Notes: generated by a model not told the origin, from the sequence alone. DNA of 64,000 bases from Salinibacterium sp. G-O1 (GCF_030063305.1 NZ_JASISV010000001.1:682001-746000), one strand, 5' to 3'. Positions 41,808-51,145 are shown, counted from the first letter of the stretch. A program made the numbers and translations.

Positions 41808-42368
41808 TACGTGGATCTCGTTGTCGTCCCGTTCCACCCAGCGGCATTCCGGCTCAGGGTTCACCGGCACGAAATCGTTGTGCTGCTCCCACACCACGAG
41901 GGTTCGTTCGGCCCCCAGCACGTACTGCTGCCACCACACCTGACGGAGGTAGGAGCGGGGGATGCTGCGCCACGAGTGCCCCGTCGTCTTGATCTCAGCC
42001 AGCACCACCGTGCCGTCATGGGTCGAAACGCCGTCGGGGGTGGCGAGGTGCAGCGGTTGGCCGTGCGCGTGGAAAAGTGTGGAGCTCGGCTCGATCCTGT
42101 GGCGCGCTCGAACCCAGCGGGCGATCTCGGGTTCGCGGGCCCTGCCGTGGTCGGTGTAGGCGTTTCCGCCGAACCCTGAGCCGAGCAGCTTGTCCTGCAG
42201 CACGGAGTGCATGGCTTTCTCGCTGGAGAACCTTGCAGCGTCGGTGGCGGTGACGCCGCGGCTACGGGCCCGGATCCACGCCACCCGATCGTCAGAGCTG
42301 GCAACGACCCGGTCCCGGTGGTTCGGGGCGGGAAGCTCCCACAGATCGAGTTCGGGCTGAATGCTCAC
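41763..42368 (-). CDS. YqaJ-type viral recombinase / lambda-exonuclease-like nuclease
   Basis: 201-aa PD-(D/E)XK nuclease. RSRGVTATDAARF at the N-terminus, then GRAREPEIARW, ATPDGV with the metal Asp, and VLAEIKTTGHSWRSIP carrying the E-x-K active site, followed by QVWWQQYVLGAERTLVVWE. In phages such proteins resect DNA ends with a single-strand annealing partner; chromosomal orphans are common in Actinobacteria. No annealase is adjacent. GTG 42368 is preferred; the frame upstream enters the divergent gene's leader. Confidence 0.85.
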   Translation of the reverse strand: MSIQPELDLWELPAPNHRDRVVASSDDRVAWIRARSRGVTATDAARFSSEKAMHSVLQDKLLGSGFGGNAYTDHGRAREPEIARWVRARHRIEPSSTLFHAHGQPLHLATPDGVSTHDGTVVLAEIKTTGHSWRSIPRSYLRQVWWQQYVLGAERTLVVWEQHNDFVPVNPEPECRWVERDDNEIHVLVGLANRLLGLMQR

Positions 42369-42422
42369 GTGTCCATTGTCATACAGTGGTGGGTGCGCTC
42401 GTGTGTCAACGAAGGAGTTTCC

Positions 42423-43166
42423 GTGTCGCAACATCCACTTTCGGTCCAGCTCTACACGGTCAGGGACGCTCTCGCAGCCGACCCGGCTGCAACCCTGGAG
42501 CGCATCGCCGGTCTCGGGTTCACCACTGTCGAACTCTTCGGCATGGTGGAAAAAGTCGACATGTTTGAAGAACTGTTGCCGCGATTCGGTCTCACACCGT
42601 CGTCAGCACACGCCCCCCTGCTGGGCGTAGATGTGGTTCCCGTGTTTGACGCGGCTCGACGGCTCGGGGTGACGACGGTCATCGATCCGAACATCCCGGC
42701 TGCTGTCTGGACGGAGTCAGACTCCGTCGTCCGGGCGGCGAACGAGCTCAACGCCGTCGCTAGCGTCGCCGCCGACCTCGGCATCACCGTCGGTTACCAC
42801 AATCACTGGTGGGAGTTTGGCGACCTGGACGGCACGACCGCCCTGGAGGCGTTCGCCGACAACCTCGACCCAGCCGTCCTGCTTGAGATCGACACCTACT
42901 GGGCGCAGGTCGGAGGGGTGCCCGCGGTGGGCCTGCTCGAGCGCCTCGGTGACAGCGTGGCGTTCATCCATGTAAAAGATGGAGACATCAGCGAGGACAA
43001 CAAGGCCCAGGTGGCCGTCGGCAGCGGCAGGATGCCCGTGGCTGATGTGCTCGCAGCGGCACCGCAGGCCGTGCGGGTCGTCGAGCTCGACGACTTCAGC
43101 GGTGACGTATTCGATGCGCTCGCAGACAGTGTCACGTTCCTCCGATCGCTCGGAGAGGACCTGTGA
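42423..43166 (+). CDS. Sugar phosphate isomerase/epimerase (xylose isomerase-like TIM barrel)
   Basis: 247-aa AP-endonuclease-2/xylose isomerase-like barrel. LSVQLYTVRDALAADPAATLERIAGLGFTTVELFG at the start, metal ligands in YHNHWWEF, LLEIDTYWAQVGG and FIHVKDGD. GTG 42423 follows AAGGAG. It overlaps the next gene, a Gfo/Idh/MocA dehydrogenase, by 4 nt (GTGA); such pairs act together in catabolism of inositol-like or modified sugars. Exact substrate unknown. Confidence 0.88.
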   Translation: MSQHPLSVQLYTVRDALAADPAATLERIAGLGFTTVELFGMVEKVDMFEELLPRFGLTPSSAHAPLLGVDVVPVFDAARRLGVTTVIDPNIPAAVWTESDSVVRAANELNAVASVAADLGITVGYHNHWWEFGDLDGTTALEAFADNLDPAVLLEIDTYWAQVGGVPAVGLLERLGDSVAFIHVKDGDISEDNKAQVAVGSGRMPVADVLAAAPQAVRVVELDDFSGDVFDALADSVTFLRSLGEDL

Positions 43167-44266
43167 GCCGCTCTGGACGCGTTGGCGTCGGGATCATCGG
43201 TGCGGGCAACATCAGCACCCAGTACCTCGACAATCTGACGACCTTCCCCGATGTTGAGGTGCTCTTCATCGCCGATATCGACCTGGCGCGCGCCCGGGAG
43301 CAGGCCGACAAGTACGGGGTGGCCGGCAGCGGAACCACCGAGCAGCTTCTGGCCCACGACGGCATCGAGATCGTCGTCAACCTGACGATCCCCGCCGCGC
43401 ATGTCGAGGTGGCCAGGCTCGCGCTCGCGGCCGGAAAGAACGTCTGGACCGAAAAGCCGATCGCCCTCGACCGCGAGAGCGGCAAACAGCTGCTCGCCGA
43501 GGCCGCACGGCTGGGTCTTCGCGTCGCAACGGCACCAGACACGTTTCTCGGCGCAGGGCTGCAGACCGGCAAAAGGCTCATCGAGGACGGCCGCATCGGC
43601 ACGCCGCTGACGGCACTGGTGCTGTTCCAGAATGCGGGACCCGAGCCGTGGCATCCGAACCCCGACTTTTTCTATGTGCACGGCGGTGGCCCGCTCTTCG
43701 ACATGGGGCCGTACTACCTCACGACCCTGGTGCAGAATTTCGGCCCCGTGAAACGGGTCGCGGCGACGTCATCCGTCTCGAAACAGTCTCGCGTGATCGG
43801 CTCGGGTTCGAGGGCTGGGCAAGAGATCCCCGTCGAAGTACCCACTCACATCAGTGCTCTTGTGCAGTTCGAGAGCGGCGCGTCGGCGCAGTGTGTCTTC
43901 AGCTTCCAGTCTGCGTTGCCCCGCAGCGGGTTCGTCGAGTTCGCGGGCTCGACCGGCACCCTCGTTTTCCCGGATCCGAATATGTTCGACGGTGAGCTGC
44001 TGCTGTGGGCGGATGGCGCGAAGGAGGCCGAGATCGTGTCGACCGAATCTGCTGTCGGTCGCGGCACCGGAGTGGTCGAACTGGCTCGGGCGATCCGCGC
44101 GGGAGTGCCGGAACGGGCATCCGGCGAGCAGGCCTATCACGTGCTCGACGTCATGGTCTCGATGGTCGAGGCGGCGGAATCCGGCGAGTTCGTGACGGTG
44201 GAAAGCACGGTCGAACTGGCAGGATCGCTGCCCGAGGGATGGGACCCCCGCACAGCGACCCTGTAG
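43163..44266 (+). CDS. Gfo/Idh/MocA family oxidoreductase
   Basis: 367-aa NAD(P)-dependent sugar dehydrogenase. N-terminal Rossmann GIIGAGNISTQYLDNL, the EKP motif in NVWTEKPIALD, and the C-terminal catalytic domain with HGGGPLFDMGPYYLTTLVQNFGPV (His/Asp active-site region). Coupled to the isomerase gene by 4-nt overlap, together a two-gene sugar-modification unit without an adjacent transporter. Confidence 0.92.
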   Translation: MSRSGRVGVGIIGAGNISTQYLDNLTTFPDVEVLFIADIDLARAREQADKYGVAGSGTTEQLLAHDGIEIVVNLTIPAAHVEVARLALAAGKNVWTEKPIALDRESGKQLLAEAARLGLRVATAPDTFLGAGLQTGKRLIEDGRIGTPLTALVLFQNAGPEPWHPNPDFFYVHGGGPLFDMGPYYLTTLVQNFGPVKRVAATSSVSKQSRVIGSGSRAGQEIPVEVPTHISALVQFESGASAQCVFSFQSALPRSGFVEFAGSTGTLVFPDPNMFDGELLLWADGAKEAEIVSTESAVGRGTGVVELARAIRAGVPERASGEQAYHVLDVMVSMVEAAESGEFVTVESTVELAGSLPEGWDPRTATL

Positions 44267-44268
44267 CG

Positions 44269-44937
44269 CTACTTCTCGGTCACCTTGCCCTGCTTGATGT
44301 GGAGGCGGCGCTGGGCCCGTTTGGCCACGGCCGAGTCGTGCGTGACGATGATCAGGGTCAGGCCCCGGTCGCGCCACGAGGTCTCGAGGAGATCCATGAT
44401 GTCGTCACGGGTGGCTTCGTCGAGGCTTCCGGTCGGCTCGTCGGCCAACAGCACCTCCGGCTCTTTGACGAGAGCCCGCGCGATGGCGACCCTCTGCTGT
44501 TGCCCGCCCGACAGCTCGGAGGGCCGATGCGCGCCGCGATCGGCTAGACCAACCGACGCGAGCGCCGTCGCTGCCCTCGACCTGCGCTCGGCGGAGGTCA
44601 GTCCAAGAGGCTCAAGTGCCGTCTCGACGTTTTCTTGCGCGGTCAGGGTGGGGATCAGGTTGAATCCCTGGAAAACGAACCCGATCTCCTTTGCCCTGAT
44701 GCCGCCCAGCCGCGAATCCGGCATGGTCGAAAGATCATTGTCGCCGAGCGACACCGACCCCGTCGATGGCCGTTCGAGTGCGCCCAGCATCTGCAACAGC
44801 GTGGATTTTCCGCCGCCGGTTGGCCCCTGAATGGCAACCATCTGGCCGCGCGGAATGGTGAGGGTCACGTCATCCAGCGCCTTCACAGTGCGTCTGGACG
44901 TTGCGTAACTCTTGGTGACGTTCTTCAGTTCGTACAT
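44269..44937 (-). CDS. ABC transporter ATPase, MacB/LolD type
   Basis: 222-aa ATPase: Walker A GPTGGGKST, Q-loop FVFQGFNLIP, signature LSGGQQQRVAIARAL, Walker B VLLADEPTGSLD, His VTHDSAVA. The LADEPTG sequence and partner FtsX-like permease place it in the MacB/LolD/FtsE class, which drives mechanotransmission or lipoprotein/peptide release rather than import. MYELKNVT (ATG 44937) is the start. Gene lies 22 bp downstream of its permease. Confidence 0.93.
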   Translation of the reverse strand: MYELKNVTKSYATSRRTVKALDDVTLTIPRGQMVAIQGPTGGGKSTLLQMLGALERPSTGSVSLGDNDLSTMPDSRLGGIRAKEIGFVFQGFNLIPTLTAQENVETALEPLGLTSAERRSRAATALASVGLADRGAHRPSELSGGQQQRVAIARALVKEPEVLLADEPTGSLDEATRDDIMDLLETSWRDRGLTLIIVTHDSAVAKRAQRRLHIKQGKVTEK

Positions 44938-44959
44938 GTTCTGACTCCTGATCGGGTGG

Positions 44960-46438
44960 CTACGAGATGCTGCGCAGGGCTTCGGCTGGCCGGAGTCTGG
45001 CGGCACGCCAGCCCCCGAACACTCCGGCGATGATGCCGCCGAGAAGGGCGAGCCCCACGGCGATGAGGATGATGGGCACGGTCACGGGGGCCTGAAGCAC
45101 GATGTCTGTTGTCGCCGCGACCTGGGTGGCTGCTGCTGGACCGCCTCCGCCGCCGCGTCCACCGAAACCTGCCGCGCTGGCCGCATCGGCGGTGGTTCCC
45201 GCACTCAGTGTGGGCGCGGCGAGGTTGACGGCGAGCAGCCCGATGAGTCCGACCGCAACACCCACCGCGCCTCCGATGGCACCCTGCACGACGCTCTCGC
45301 CGGCGACCTGGCCGACGATCCGTCGGTTGCTCCAGCCGATGGCTTTGAGTGTTCCGAACTCACGCGTGCGCCTGGTCACGCCCGAGATTGTGAACAGGAC
45401 GGCGATCAGGAAGGCGGCGGCCAGCACCAGGATCGACAGCCAGGTGCCGAGTCCGGCCACGAGGGTGGAGGCCGTGGACAGCGACCCTGACACGCTCGAC
45501 GCGAGGTCGGCCTGGGTCTGCACCGTGGCATCCGGAAGCGCAGTCTCGATGTCAGACTGCACCTGGGTGATCGCCTCGGATGACGACGCCTGGACGTAGA
45601 TCGAGCTCACCTGGCCGTCGAGTCCCGAAACCGCCTGCGCAACTCCCAGCGGGATGTAGGTGTTCGACGCGGTCGCGGCATCGGACGTTCCGGATGTCAC
45701 GAGGCCGATGACCTCGAAGTCGGTGCCGCCGATCGCCAGGGTGTCTCCCACGGCAACGCCTGCGGTGGTGGCGTAGGCGGAGTCGACGACGACCACGCTC
45801 GCGGCGGAATCCGTGGACTCGAAGGTGCGGCCATCGGTCAGAGTTGCCGAGGTGAGGGGACCAACCGCAACGCCGGCGACATCGATGCCCTCCACCGTGA
45901 AGGAGTCGACATCGAACGAGCTGCCACCGCCGCCGTCTGGACCGCCGCCACGAGGGGCGCCGCCGTCGGTGGGGCCGGCAGCAGCAGTGCCCTCCTGGGT
46001 CTGTGTGATGTCGGGGATCTGCCCGTTGAAGCTCGTGTTGCTCAGTGACAGTGTCGCTGTTCCGGCTGAGACGTTGTCGACGGCGAGCACAGTCTCAAGC
46101 GTCGTGGAGTCGAAGGTGGTGGTGTCGCGATCGACGGCCAGCCGGGACTGGCTCAGCGACGTCGAGCCATCCGTGGTCTGCCCGTCGGCTGCGCCGAAGT
46201 CGAACGACGGTCGTTGGCCCGCTCCGTCTCCGGTCGGAGCCACGGGAGTCTGGCTCACGGTGATGTCGGTGCCCACCCCGTACACGGAGGCGAGCACGCT
46301 GGACTGCGCATCGCGCACTCCGGCAGCAACGCCATTCACGATGATGACGAGGGCGATCGCGAGGGCCATGCCGATCGCGATGATCGCTGTATGTTTCTTG
46401 CGGTTGGTGAGTTCCCGCATGAGATAGGTACCGAACAC
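44960..46438 (-). CDS. ABC transporter permease, FtsX/MacB type
   Basis: 492-aa permease: first helix after MRELTNRKKHTAIIAIGMALAIA, a large extracytoplasmic domain (about residues 45-340, with Gly/Asp-rich stretches), then three helices in the FtsX domain (LSILVLAAAFLIAVLFTISG; GAIGGAVGVAVGLIGLLAV; IILIAVGLALLGGIIAG). GTG 46438 is supported by AAGGAG 6 nt upstream; the frame further upstream is a shadow of the divergent regulator. Together with the ATPase and the divergent two-component system it resembles antibiotic- or envelope-stress-responsive modules. Confidence 0.88.
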   Translation of the reverse strand: MFGTYLMRELTNRKKHTAIIAIGMALAIALVIIVNGVAAGVRDAQSSVLASVYGVGTDITVSQTPVAPTGDGAGQRPSFDFGAADGQTTDGSTSLSQSRLAVDRDTTTFDSTTLETVLAVDNVSAGTATLSLSNTSFNGQIPDITQTQEGTAAAGPTDGGAPRGGGPDGGGGSSFDVDSFTVEGIDVAGVAVGPLTSATLTDGRTFESTDSAASVVVVDSAYATTAGVAVGDTLAIGGTDFEVIGLVTSGTSDAATASNTYIPLGVAQAVSGLDGQVSSIYVQASSSEAITQVQSDIETALPDATVQTQADLASSVSGSLSTASTLVAGLGTWLSILVLAAAFLIAVLFTISGVTRRTREFGTLKAIGWSNRRIVGQVAGESVVQGAIGGAVGVAVGLIGLLAVNLAAPTLSAGTTADAASAAGFGGRGGGGGPAAATQVAATTDIVLQAPVTVPIILIAVGLALLGGIIAGVFGGWRAARLRPAEALRSIS

Positions 46439-46516
46439 TGACGCTCCTTGAGAAGTGGATGTTACGGCGAAGCTATTCGCCACTTCTATGAGGAGGCCAA
46501 GGCCAACCTGTGCTTT

Positions 46517-46552
46517 ACCTATGCACTGGAGGCTCATAGGTGACTCATAGGT
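46517..46552. promoter_or_regulatory. Direct-repeat operator for an OmpR-type regulator
   Basis: CTCATAGGT at 46533-46541 and again at 46544-46552, an 11-bp period, plus an inverted ACCTATG at 46517-46523. Tandem half-sites one helical turn apart are the usual target of OmpR/PhoB regulators. It lies 19 bp before the response regulator start, in the divergent intergenic region with the ABC genes. Confidence 0.65.
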
Positions 46553-46571
46553 TGATGGCGATACTGGAGTT

Positions 46572-47321
46572 ATGTCAGATTCCCGCCACACCTCGTCGGT
46601 GACCCAGCCGAAACTTACCCGTGCAGACGGCAGCCCCATCCGCGCCGTCGTTGTCGACGATGAGGAGTCGCTCACCGACCTCCTGTCGATGGCGCTCCGC
46701 TACGAGGGTTGGGATGTCCGAATTGCAGCAGATGGACAGAAGGCCATCTCCATGGTCCGCGAGTTCCGCCCTGACGTCATCGTTCTCGACATCATGCTCC
46801 CGGACATCGACGGACTCACGGTCCTGTCGAGACTCCGGGCTGACGGCATCCAGACACCGATCCTGTTCCTCACGGCGAAGGATTCGGTGGATGACCGCGT
46901 CGCGGGGCTGACCGTCGGGGGCGACGATTACGTGACCAAGCCGTTCAGCCTTGAAGAACTGGTGGCCAGGCTGCGTGGGCTCATCCGGCGTTCGAGCGTG
47001 ACGGCGTCCGCTGAGGAGCAGTCGATCATTGAGGTAGGCGACCTGATACTCGACGAGGAGAGCTACGAGGTTCGCCGGGGAGACACGCTCGTCGAGCTCA
47101 CCGCGACCGAGTTCGAGCTGCTGCGGTTCCTCATGCGCAACCCGCGACGGGTTCTGAGCAAGTCGCAGATTCTCGACAGGGTCTGGAGCTACGACTTCGG
47201 CGGCCGCTCCAGCGTTGTCGAGATCTACATCTCCTACCTGCGCAAGAAGATCGACTCGCTCGGGCCCGCGATGATTCACACAGTCCGTGGCTTCGGCTAC
47301 GTTCTGAAGCCGCACCAGTGA
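46572..47321 (+). CDS. OmpR-family response regulator
   Basis: 249-aa regulator. Receiver domain with acidic pair Asp29/Asp30 (VVVDDEESL), phosphorylation site Asp73 (VLDIMLPD), and Lys in YVTKPFSLEEL. C-terminal winged helix with LTATEFELLRFLMRNPRRVLS and VEIYISYLRKKID. A 20-residue N-terminal extension precedes the receiver. Overlaps the kinase gene by 4 nt. The operator-like repeats upstream suggest autoregulation and control of the divergent ABC transporter. Confidence 0.95.
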   Translation: MSDSRHTSSVTQPKLTRADGSPIRAVVVDDEESLTDLLSMALRYEGWDVRIAADGQKAISMVREFRPDVIVLDIMLPDIDGLTVLSRLRADGIQTPILFLTAKDSVDDRVAGLTVGGDDYVTKPFSLEELVARLRGLIRRSSVTASAEEQSIIEVGDLILDEESYEVRRGDTLVELTATEFELLRFLMRNPRRVLSKSQILDRVWSYDFGGRSSVVEIYISYLRKKIDSLGPAMIHTVRGFGYVLKPHQ

Positions 47322-48787
47322 GCGGCCGCCGCTCCCGGCTGACGCTGCGTCGCAGGCTGGTCCTCGGCATCGCCGTGCTGCTTGCGACCCTGACGCTGAT
47401 GATCGGGGTGGTGAGCGTGTTCTCGCTTCAGGGGTTTCTCGTGAATCGAGTTGACGCGCAGCTGGATGCCGCGACGAGCCGTTCGCAGGGCGCATTCAGG
47501 CCGCCGGATGGCGGTGTCGGCGGCTCGGGGGAGAAGCCTCGGGCCGAGAAATTCCTTGCGCTTTCGGGCCAGCCCGAAGGCACCCTCGGGGCCATCATCA
47601 ACTCGGGCGCTGTATTCAACGCCGCGGTGCTCGATGCCTACGGCCAACCGGTGACGCTTGATTCGACGACGCTCGACGCGCTGCTGTCCCTCCCCACGGA
47701 CAGCACACCGGTGACGGTCGACCTCGGCGAGGGCCTGGGCCAATACCGGGTCGCGGCGCAATCGAGCGGACCGGCCGGCGATTCGCTCGTCATCGGACTA
47801 CCCCTGCAAAGCGTGCAGGACACCCTCGTGCGACTTTCGCTGCTCATCGCCGGAATAGGCCTGCTCGGCGTGATCGCCGCCGTCGTTGCTGGCGCGCTGA
47901 TCGTTCGAGCGGCGCTGCGTCCGCTGCAGCGGGTCGCCGCGACGGCCACGCGGGTCGCGGAGCTTCCGCTCGACCGCGGCGACGTGGCGCTCGCGGTACG
48001 GGTGCCGAGCGCTGACGCCGACCCCGCGACCGAAGTTGGTGCCGTGGGCTCGGCCCTGAACCACATGCTTGAGCACGTGGCATCCGCTCTCGAATCGCGC
48101 CAGGCGAGTGAAAACAAGGTGCGCACGTTCGTCGCCGATGCCAGCCACGAGCTGCGCACTCCGCTTGCCTCCATCAGGGGATACTCGGAGCTGACGCGGC
48201 GAGGCAATCACGTGCTTCCCGACGATGTCGTGCATGCCATGGGCCGCATCGAGTCGGAGTCGGTGCGCATGACCTCGCTGGTCGAAGACCTGTTGTTACT
48301 GGCGAGGATCGACGAGGGAAACAAGCTGGAGACCGCCGAAGTCGACCTCGGGAGGTTGCTCGTCGACGCCGTCAGTGACGCGCGGGCAGCTGGGGGTGAC
48401 CACACCTGGTCGGTGGATGTTCCGGATGAGGTCGTACTGATCACCGGTGACCCCGGCCGGCTGCACCAGGTGATCGCTAACCTGCTCACCAACGCGCGCA
48501 CGCACACCCCGGCCGGGACGAGCGTGACCGCGAGTCTCACGTCCGACGGCGACAACGCCGTAATCGAGGTGCGCGATACGGGCCCCGGAATTGACAGCTC
48601 ACTGCAGCCCAACATCTTCGAGAGGTTCGTGCGCGGCGACGGTTCGCGCTCCAGGGCCAAGGGCAGCACAGGCCTCGGCCTCGCAATTGTCAGCGCAGTG
48701 GTCGAGGCGCACGGTGGTCGCGCTGAGGTGACGAGCGAACCCGGCAACACGGTGTTCCGCGTCATCCTGCCCGGTCTCGTCGACTGA
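47318..48787 (+). CDS. Two-component sensor histidine kinase
   Basis: 489-aa membrane kinase. Helix 1 near residues 15-38, extracytoplasmic sensor (about 40-170), helix 2 near 172-197, HAMP (about 198-262), HisKA with phospho-His277 in DASHELRTPLASIRGYSEL, then HATPase with N box (QVIANLLTNARTHTPAG), G1 DTGPGI and G2 GSTGLGLAIV. GTG start at 47318 coupled to the regulator gene. Likely senses an envelope signal related to the divergent MacB-like transporter. Confidence 0.94.
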   Translation: MSGRRSRLTLRRRLVLGIAVLLATLTLMIGVVSVFSLQGFLVNRVDAQLDAATSRSQGAFRPPDGGVGGSGEKPRAEKFLALSGQPEGTLGAIINSGAVFNAAVLDAYGQPVTLDSTTLDALLSLPTDSTPVTVDLGEGLGQYRVAAQSSGPAGDSLVIGLPLQSVQDTLVRLSLLIAGIGLLGVIAAVVAGALIVRAALRPLQRVAATATRVAELPLDRGDVALAVRVPSADADPATEVGAVGSALNHMLEHVASALESRQASENKVRTFVADASHELRTPLASIRGYSELTRRGNHVLPDDVVHAMGRIESESVRMTSLVEDLLLLARIDEGNKLETAEVDLGRLLVDAVSDARAAGGDHTWSVDVPDEVVLITGDPGRLHQVIANLLTNARTHTPAGTSVTASLTSDGDNAVIEVRDTGPGIDSSLQPNIFERFVRGDGSRSRAKGSTGLGLAIVSAVVEAHGGRAEVTSEPGNTVFRVILPGLVD

Positions 48788-48870
48788 CGTCCGCCGCAAT
48801 CCCCTCCCCGCCGCTCTCCCACCATCTTTCCCACATCCGCGCCGCACCCGCCCGCCCCTTCCGCCCGCCC

Positions 48871-48960
48871 CCTTCCGAAATGACGGAGGTTCGCGCGTAT
48901 TTACCGCGTTTTGCGCCAAATCGGGGCTGTTTGGGCCGCCATCTCCGTCATTTCGGAAGG
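48871..48960. repeat. Inverted-repeat element, copy 2
   Basis: 90 bp bounded by CCTTCCGAAATGACGGAG (48871-48888) and its exact reverse complement (48943-48960), 54 bp between, the same internal length as copy 1 at 38768-38853. The centres are diverged but share G-runs and GGGCCGCCA. Located between the kinase gene and the epimerase gene. Confidence 0.8.
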
Positions 48961-49062
48961 TGGCGGGGCGGGGCGGCGCCGGTCGGAGCGCGTGGAGTGA
49001 GCGAGCGCCGCGCGGTGGCACACTGGAAGGATGACTATTTCTTACACAGCGCGGTGTGCAGC

Positions 49063-49908
49063 ATGAGGGTCGCCGTCACGGGCGGAAACGGAAAGCTCGG
49101 CCGCGTCACAGTGCAGGCGCTGCGGGATGCCGGCCATGAAGTGACCGTGCTCGACGTAGTCGGCTCCGACCGCCAGGCGTTTACCGTCGTGGATTTCACC
49201 GACTACGGCCAAACTGTCGACGCGTTCAGCAGCATCGACAATCGCCACGACGGTATCGATGCCGTCGTGCACCTCGCCGCGATTCCGGCGGGTGGTCTGC
49301 GCTCTGACAGCGCGACGTTCCACAACAACATGAACTCGACGTTCAACGTGTTCCAGGCGGCTCGACGGGTCGGCATCCGCACCATCGTTTACGCCTCGAG
49401 TGAGACGCTGCTGGGCATCCCGTTCGAGACGCCACCGCCGTACGTGCCGCTCGACGAGGAGTACGCGAGCCGGCCCGAGTCGACCTACGCCGTCGTCAAG
49501 CACCTCGAGGAGGAACTCGCGCAAAAACTCGTGCGCTGGGACCCCGAGCTGAGCATCACGGCCCTGCGCTTCTCGAACGTGATGAATGTCGACGACTACG
49601 CGGCATTCCCCGGCTACGACGCGGATGCCACGCTCAGGTCGTGGAACCTGTGGGGCTACATCGACGCCCGCGATGGTGCTGAGGCCATCAGGCTGTCGCT
49701 GGATGCCGCCCGCCCGGGTTTCGACGTCTTCAACATCTTTGCCGCAGACACCGTGATGTCCCGGCCCAGCGCCGAGCTCATGGCCGAGGTGTTCCCTGAC
49801 GTGGAGTTCCGCTCTGAGGTCGAGGGTACGAATTCGCTCGCCCCCAGCGAGAAAGCCCGCCGAATCCTCGGCTTCGTGCCGAGGCACAGCTGGCGCGATC
49901 ACGTCTAG
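49063..49908 (+). CDS. NAD-dependent epimerase/dehydratase family protein
   Basis: 281-aa extended SDR. NAD-binding AVTGGNGKLGRVTVQAL at residues 4-20, VVHLAAIPAGG, catalytic Ser/Thr in YASSETLLG, and YAVVK (Tyr/Lys). Resembles uronate dehydrogenase/UDP-glucose epimerase-like enzymes acting on sugars. MRVAV (ATG 49063) begins the Rossmann fold. An 11-codon frame starting at 49031 ends within its ATG. Confidence 0.87.
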   Translation: MRVAVTGGNGKLGRVTVQALRDAGHEVTVLDVVGSDRQAFTVVDFTDYGQTVDAFSSIDNRHDGIDAVVHLAAIPAGGLRSDSATFHNNMNSTFNVFQAARRVGIRTIVYASSETLLGIPFETPPPYVPLDEEYASRPESTYAVVKHLEEELAQKLVRWDPELSITALRFSNVMNVDDYAAFPGYDADATLRSWNLWGYIDARDGAEAIRLSLDAARPGFDVFNIFAADTVMSRPSAELMAEVFPDVEFRSEVEGTNSLAPSEKARRILGFVPRHSWRDHV

Positions 49909-49949
49909 TTTGCGCCGTGCGGCAGTTTCGCCTAGTCTTACCGAAGCCA

Positions 49950-50180
49950 AAGACCGCAGGTGGTTTTCGTGTGCGCAAGCACGGGAAGACCGAAGTGCCG
50001 CGAAAGCGACAGCCAGCGCAGGTGTGTGAAGAAGTTTTTCGGGTCAGCCCGTTTCTCAGCTCCGTGCCCTGCGCTCACTCAAGAGTTTTCACTCCAGAGT
50101 GAACCTGCAGCAGGCCGGAGCTTTTTTGTTCCCGGTGTGCACTGTTCGGCGGCAGTCCAATCCACAATTTAGGGAGCACC
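49950..50180 (+). promoter_or_regulatory. rplJ-rplL leader (ribosomal L10 leader-like)
   Basis: The 231 bp before rplJ contain AAAGACCGCAGGTGG (from 49951), which resembles the conserved L10-binding leader core, then CTGCAGCAGG and CCGGAGCTTTTTTG (50115-50128), a possible attenuator. In many bacteria, L10(L12)4 binds such a leader to repress its operon. Recognition is by memory of the motif only. Confidence 0.5.
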
Positions 50181-50696
50181 ATGGCGAACAAGGAAGCATC
50201 AGTCGCCGAGTTGACGGAGAAGTTCCGTACCTCGACCGCTGTCCTGCTCACCGAGTATCGCGGACTCACTGTTGCCCAGCTCAAAACGCTGCGCAAGTCA
50301 ATGAGTGAGCACGCAACATACGCCGTGGTGAAGAACACGCTGACAAAGATCGCGGCTAACGCGGCAGGAATCTCGTCTTTCGACGAGGAGCTTGTCGGGC
50401 CTTCCGCTATCGCCTTCGTACACGGTGACCCGGTCACCGTCGCGAAGACTCTGCGTGACTTTGCCAAGGCAAACCCTCTGCTGGTTGTGAAGGGCGGTTA
50501 CTTCGACGGTAACCCCCTGAGCGCTGCAGAGGTCACCAAGCTCGCCGATCTTGAGACCAGGGAGGTGCTCCTCGCGAAGTTTGCCGGAGCCGCCAAGGCC
50601 TCGCTGTTCGGCGCCGCATATCTGTTCAACGCACCGCTTGCAAAGGCCGTTCGCACGGTCGAGGCGTTGCGCGAGAAGCAGGACTCTGCTGCGTAG
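50181..50696 (+). CDS. rplJ: 50S ribosomal protein L10
   Basis: 171-aa stalk protein that carries L7/L12 dimers. [41 protein letters not shown] and the helical C-terminus [18 protein letters not shown] 50181 follows AGGGAGCACC. 65 bp before rplL. Confidence 0.97.
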   Translation: MANKEASVAELTEKFRTSTAVLLTEYRGLTVAQLKTLRKSMSEHATYAVVKNTLTKIAANAAGISSFDEELVGPSAIAFVHGDPVTVAKTLRDFAKANPLLVVKGGYFDGNPLSAAEVTKLADLETREVLLAKFAGAAKASLFGAAYLFNAPLAKAVRTVEALREKQDSAA

Positions 50697-50761
50697 TGCG
50701 AAGCACTCCGACAAGCACAGCGCGCGTTATCAGTAATTAGACATCTACAAGGAGATACATC

Positions 50762-51145
50762 ATGGCAAAGCTGACAAGCGAACAGCTGATCGAAGCATTC
50801 AAGGAGCTCACGCTCATTGAGCTCAGCGAGTTCGTCAAGTTGTTCGAGGAGACCTTCGAGGTCACCGCAGCAGCACCCGTCGCCGTTGCGGCCGCCGGTG
50901 GCGCCGCTGCAGCAGCAGAAGAGGTTGAGGAGAAGGATTCCTTCGACGTCATCCTTGAGGCTGCTGGCGAGAAGAAGATCCAGGTCATCAAGGAGGTGCG
51001 CGCTCTCACCAGCCTCGGCCTCGGTGAAGCGAAGGCAGTCGTTGATGGCGCTCCGGGCCCAGTGCTCGAGGGTGTCAACAAGGAGACCGCCGAGAAGGCA
51101 AAGGCTCAGCTCGAAGAGGCTGGCGCCACGGTTACCCTCAAGTAA
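50762..51145 (+). CDS. rplL: 50S ribosomal protein L7/L12
   Basis: 127-aa multicopy stalk protein recruiting translation GTPases. N-terminal dimerisation part ([18 protein letters not shown]), Ala-rich hinge, and C-terminal domain [47 protein letters not shown] precedes ATG 50762. Confidence 0.98.
   Translation: MAKLTSEQLIEAFKELTLIELSEFVKLFEETFEVTAAAPVAVAAAGGAAAAAEEVEEKDSFDVILEAAGEKKIQVIKEVRALTSLGLGEAKAVVDGAPGPVLEGVNKETAEKAKAQLEEAGATVTLK

Noticed and set aside
49031-49066. 11-codon frame (MTISYTARCAA) overlapping the epimerase start
   Set aside because: Only AAGG directly adjoining the ATG and no conserved feature; kept as a curiosity, not as a leader peptide.
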